Source: Nectonema munidae
Taxonomy: Eukaryota; Nematomorpha; Nectonematoida; Nectonematidae
DNA length: 64,000 nucleotides
Direction of reading: 5' to 3'
NCBI GenBank assembly: GCA_030549495.1
Contig: JAUIRK010000891.1
Span: 1 to 64,000 of the forward strand
In this document: piece after piece, positions 62,281-64,000 of the stretch
Numbering within the stretch: the first letter of the stretch is position 1
How the letters are laid out: each line of letters begins with the position of its first letter
Translations under genes and position numbers: made by a program
Notes under the pieces: generated by a model
The model's input: only the letters and a program-made list of their open reading frames with translations
Told to the model about the DNA's origin: nothing
Database searches by the model: none

Positions 62281-62313
62281 AAATGGGTAAAGCTTCAAAA
62301 GAAGAAGAAGAAG
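59340..62313 (+). mobile_element. LINE D: RTE-clade retrotransposon, nearly full length
   Basis: A plus-strand RTE-type LINE of about 3 kb with a GC-richer 5' leader, one endonuclease-RT ORF and a short AAG-repeat 3' tail (62299-62313), as is usual for RTE. The leader holds two hairpins, AGGG/CCCT (59346-59357) and CACAGTGG/CCACTGTG (59368-59393). There is little 3' untranslated sequence. No target duplication was recognised, and the 5' end is approximate. Confidence 0.9.
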
Positions 62314-63316
62314 TCTATTACAGATGTCTCAAACTCAAATGACTGGGAGGCCGGATTTCCAGTATTTATAGCTCTTGTAGGCACGATTAGTAGCCTAAGT
62401 GTTTAACAATTTCACTGAATCAAAATCCAGATCAATAAGAACAACAGAATAATTAATTTAAAATATTTTGATTAAGTTTTTATTGATAATTATTCGTTTC
62501 CAATTTTCGAAAACTTGACATTTTTTTCCTTAACAATTTCATCGAAATCATAATATTCATAGCAGAAGGAAATGTGAAAGTAGCATTTATATGATCAGCT
62601 GTTAGAATTGTTATCTGTTTTGACTTATTTATATTAATCACTCAAATAAATTTGTTTGCAAATATTGGTCGTAATAAACATACGTAGAAATTTTCAAAAA
62701 ATTGAATTTATTTTCAGATATTTAGAAACAAGTTATTGATAAAGAATGTATGAATTTGGTTGTTTAAACATGTTTTTCATCACAGAGTTAAAGTGCACAA
62801 TTGTGGGAAGAATTATGATGGAATTTATTATGCATGGACTGTAAAATTAGATAACTCGACTTCTAGATATTATTTAAACAATGTCTTTAAAAGAATTTTA
62901 AAAAATTTCATATACTCTTTTTATATACTATAAAAGAAAAGTCTTGTTATCAAAAAATTATTAATGTTAACTTTTATTAATTACTATCTTCATTTATTGA
63001 GATAATATGGAATTTTTTTCCTTTTTTATGTGTCGGTATAGCTCAAAATAATGTTATCAATGCTTGAAATATTACTGAAATTAGGCAACATAAATAGTAA
63101 ATGCCATAGAAAGATGTCATCATAGAAGAAACCATGATGAGTATCTATAAAAATTTATTGGCATCTTCGGTTCTATGAAAACTTTAACATTAAGATGTTT
63201 GTCTTTGATAATGGAAAATTTGGGGGATATCTTTTTTTGGTTCTTTTTATATAATCAAAAAATTTGGGTTTTGTTATCCCTCCTCTCTTCCTCTCTCTAA
63301 ATTTTTTTAAGCGCAG
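62314..63316. other. Intergenic; one weak exon-like patch
   Basis: After CATCACAG (62778-62785) the frame VKVHNCGKNYDGIYYAWT ends at a GTAAAA donor-like site. I do not recognise it and would not call it a gene. The remainder is AT-rich. Confidence 0.35.
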
Positions 63317-63454
63317 GTTGAAGAAGTCGTCGATCAGTTTGAAGATATGCAACTCAAATATGAGTTATTAATGGGCGTTTTTTCATATGGGTTTAAATCT
63401 CCTTTCTACATTCAAAAGAAAGGAATAGTTCCTATTATAAATAGAAATTTTTAA
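63317..63454 (+). pseudogene. eIF4A-like DEAD-box helicase fragment (Q-motif region)
   Basis: eIF4A is the RNA helicase of translation initiation. After an acceptor-like GCGCAG (63311-63316) the frame reads VEEVVDQFEDMQLKYELL, then MGVFSYGFKSPFYIQKKG and IVPIINRNF, then a TAA. It keeps the upstream Phe, GF, Pro and IQ of the Q motif, and the EVVD.F..M.L...LL.G...YGF pattern is specific to eIF4A. Where the family goes on to the Walker A motif this sequence stops. It may be an exon of a divergent paralogue or a decayed copy; no further helicase motif appears up to 64000. Confidence 0.6.
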
Positions 63455-64000
63455 CAGATTTTCAAAAAGGAGGGGGGGGGGGTCAAAAATTTAAAAATTA
63501 TACGCGACTTCATTTGTGTATGATCCTTTAGCTATTCTCATTCTTTTTCCTTCAGGAAGAAAATTTTCTATTCAATTTTTTATGCAGTATTTGTATTTTA
63601 ACCTTGTTAATAAAGTACTGCATTGAATTTCAAATTGTTTTGCTGCTTCTGAATGACGTAAAAATGAAATTAACAATGTTTGGAATTGCTGAAGAAAGAC
63701 AGTAAGGTTGTAGTAGAAAACCAGGATTGCATCGATGTCAATTGTGACAGCTATCTCTTTTTTCTCGATATCTCTTGATTTTTCTATTCATCATCTCTCT
63801 TTGAAGTACGCCTCTTAAATCAAAACATAACAATCAAAACAAAATTAAAAAAATGCCGTATCAAATAAACTAAACAAAAAGCGTTTATTGTAATATTTTT
63901 ATACCGTTTTTTGACTTTAAATATATTTATTATATACTTAATAATGAAATGCCTCAGTTGATAATATAAATTTTAAAATTTTTTTAATTATTATTTTCTT
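63455..64000. other. AT-rich right edge
   Basis: Contains a run of about 12 G (near 63471). No exon or element recognised. Confidence 0.5.

Overview
The window is AT-rich eukaryotic DNA with spliced genes, long low-complexity stretches and a dense, mixed load of transposable elements. A zona pellucida (ZP) domain membrane protein, together with RTE, I-like and CR1/Jockey-like LINEs, hAT, piggyBac and MULE elements, points to an invertebrate animal, most likely an arthropod. A copepod-like crustacean would fit, but that last step is inference.

The main host gene lies on the + strand at 25856-41090. It was found by matching splice sites and reading phase, not as one open frame. Eight consecutive exons with compatible phases encode at least 506 residues: a full ZP domain with its cysteine pattern, a furin-type site (RQRGRR), one transmembrane helix and a short lysine-rich tail. 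A poly(A) signal follows. The signal peptide and first exon(s) were not found. Its introns hold several small mobile elements: a 5'-truncated LINE with target duplications, hAT-, piggyBac- and TA-type MITEs, and a foldback element. The only other host-gene trace is a short eIF4A-like DEAD-box fragment near the right edge (63317-63454).

Left part (1-7475): two unrelated LINE copies lie head to head (minus strand 2290 to 1; plus strand 4450 to about 7475) around an ATG/CAT trinucleotide array of about 2.08 kb. From 7.5 to 18.3 kb there is a gene-poor AT-rich stretch with a hAT-like MITE, a short LINE 3' end with a 12-bp target duplication, and nothing else I can name. A MULE DNA transposon occupies about 18.36-20.25 kb.

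Right part (41.5-62.3 kb) is a block of stacked elements: an old, broken LTR retrotransposon whose left repeat was hit by an intron-containing hAT transposon, itself carrying a MITE; directly beside it a TTAA-flanked piggyBac element, also hit by a MITE; then a minus-strand I-like LINE with RNase H and strong strand composition bias; a shortened hAT with an exact 8-bp target duplication; and a nearly full-length RTE-type LINE with five visible breaks. I see no bacterial-type operon, CRISPR array or rRNA. The ZP gene probably works in the apical extracellular matrix or cuticle; the rest of the window is mostly mobile DNA at different stages of decay.
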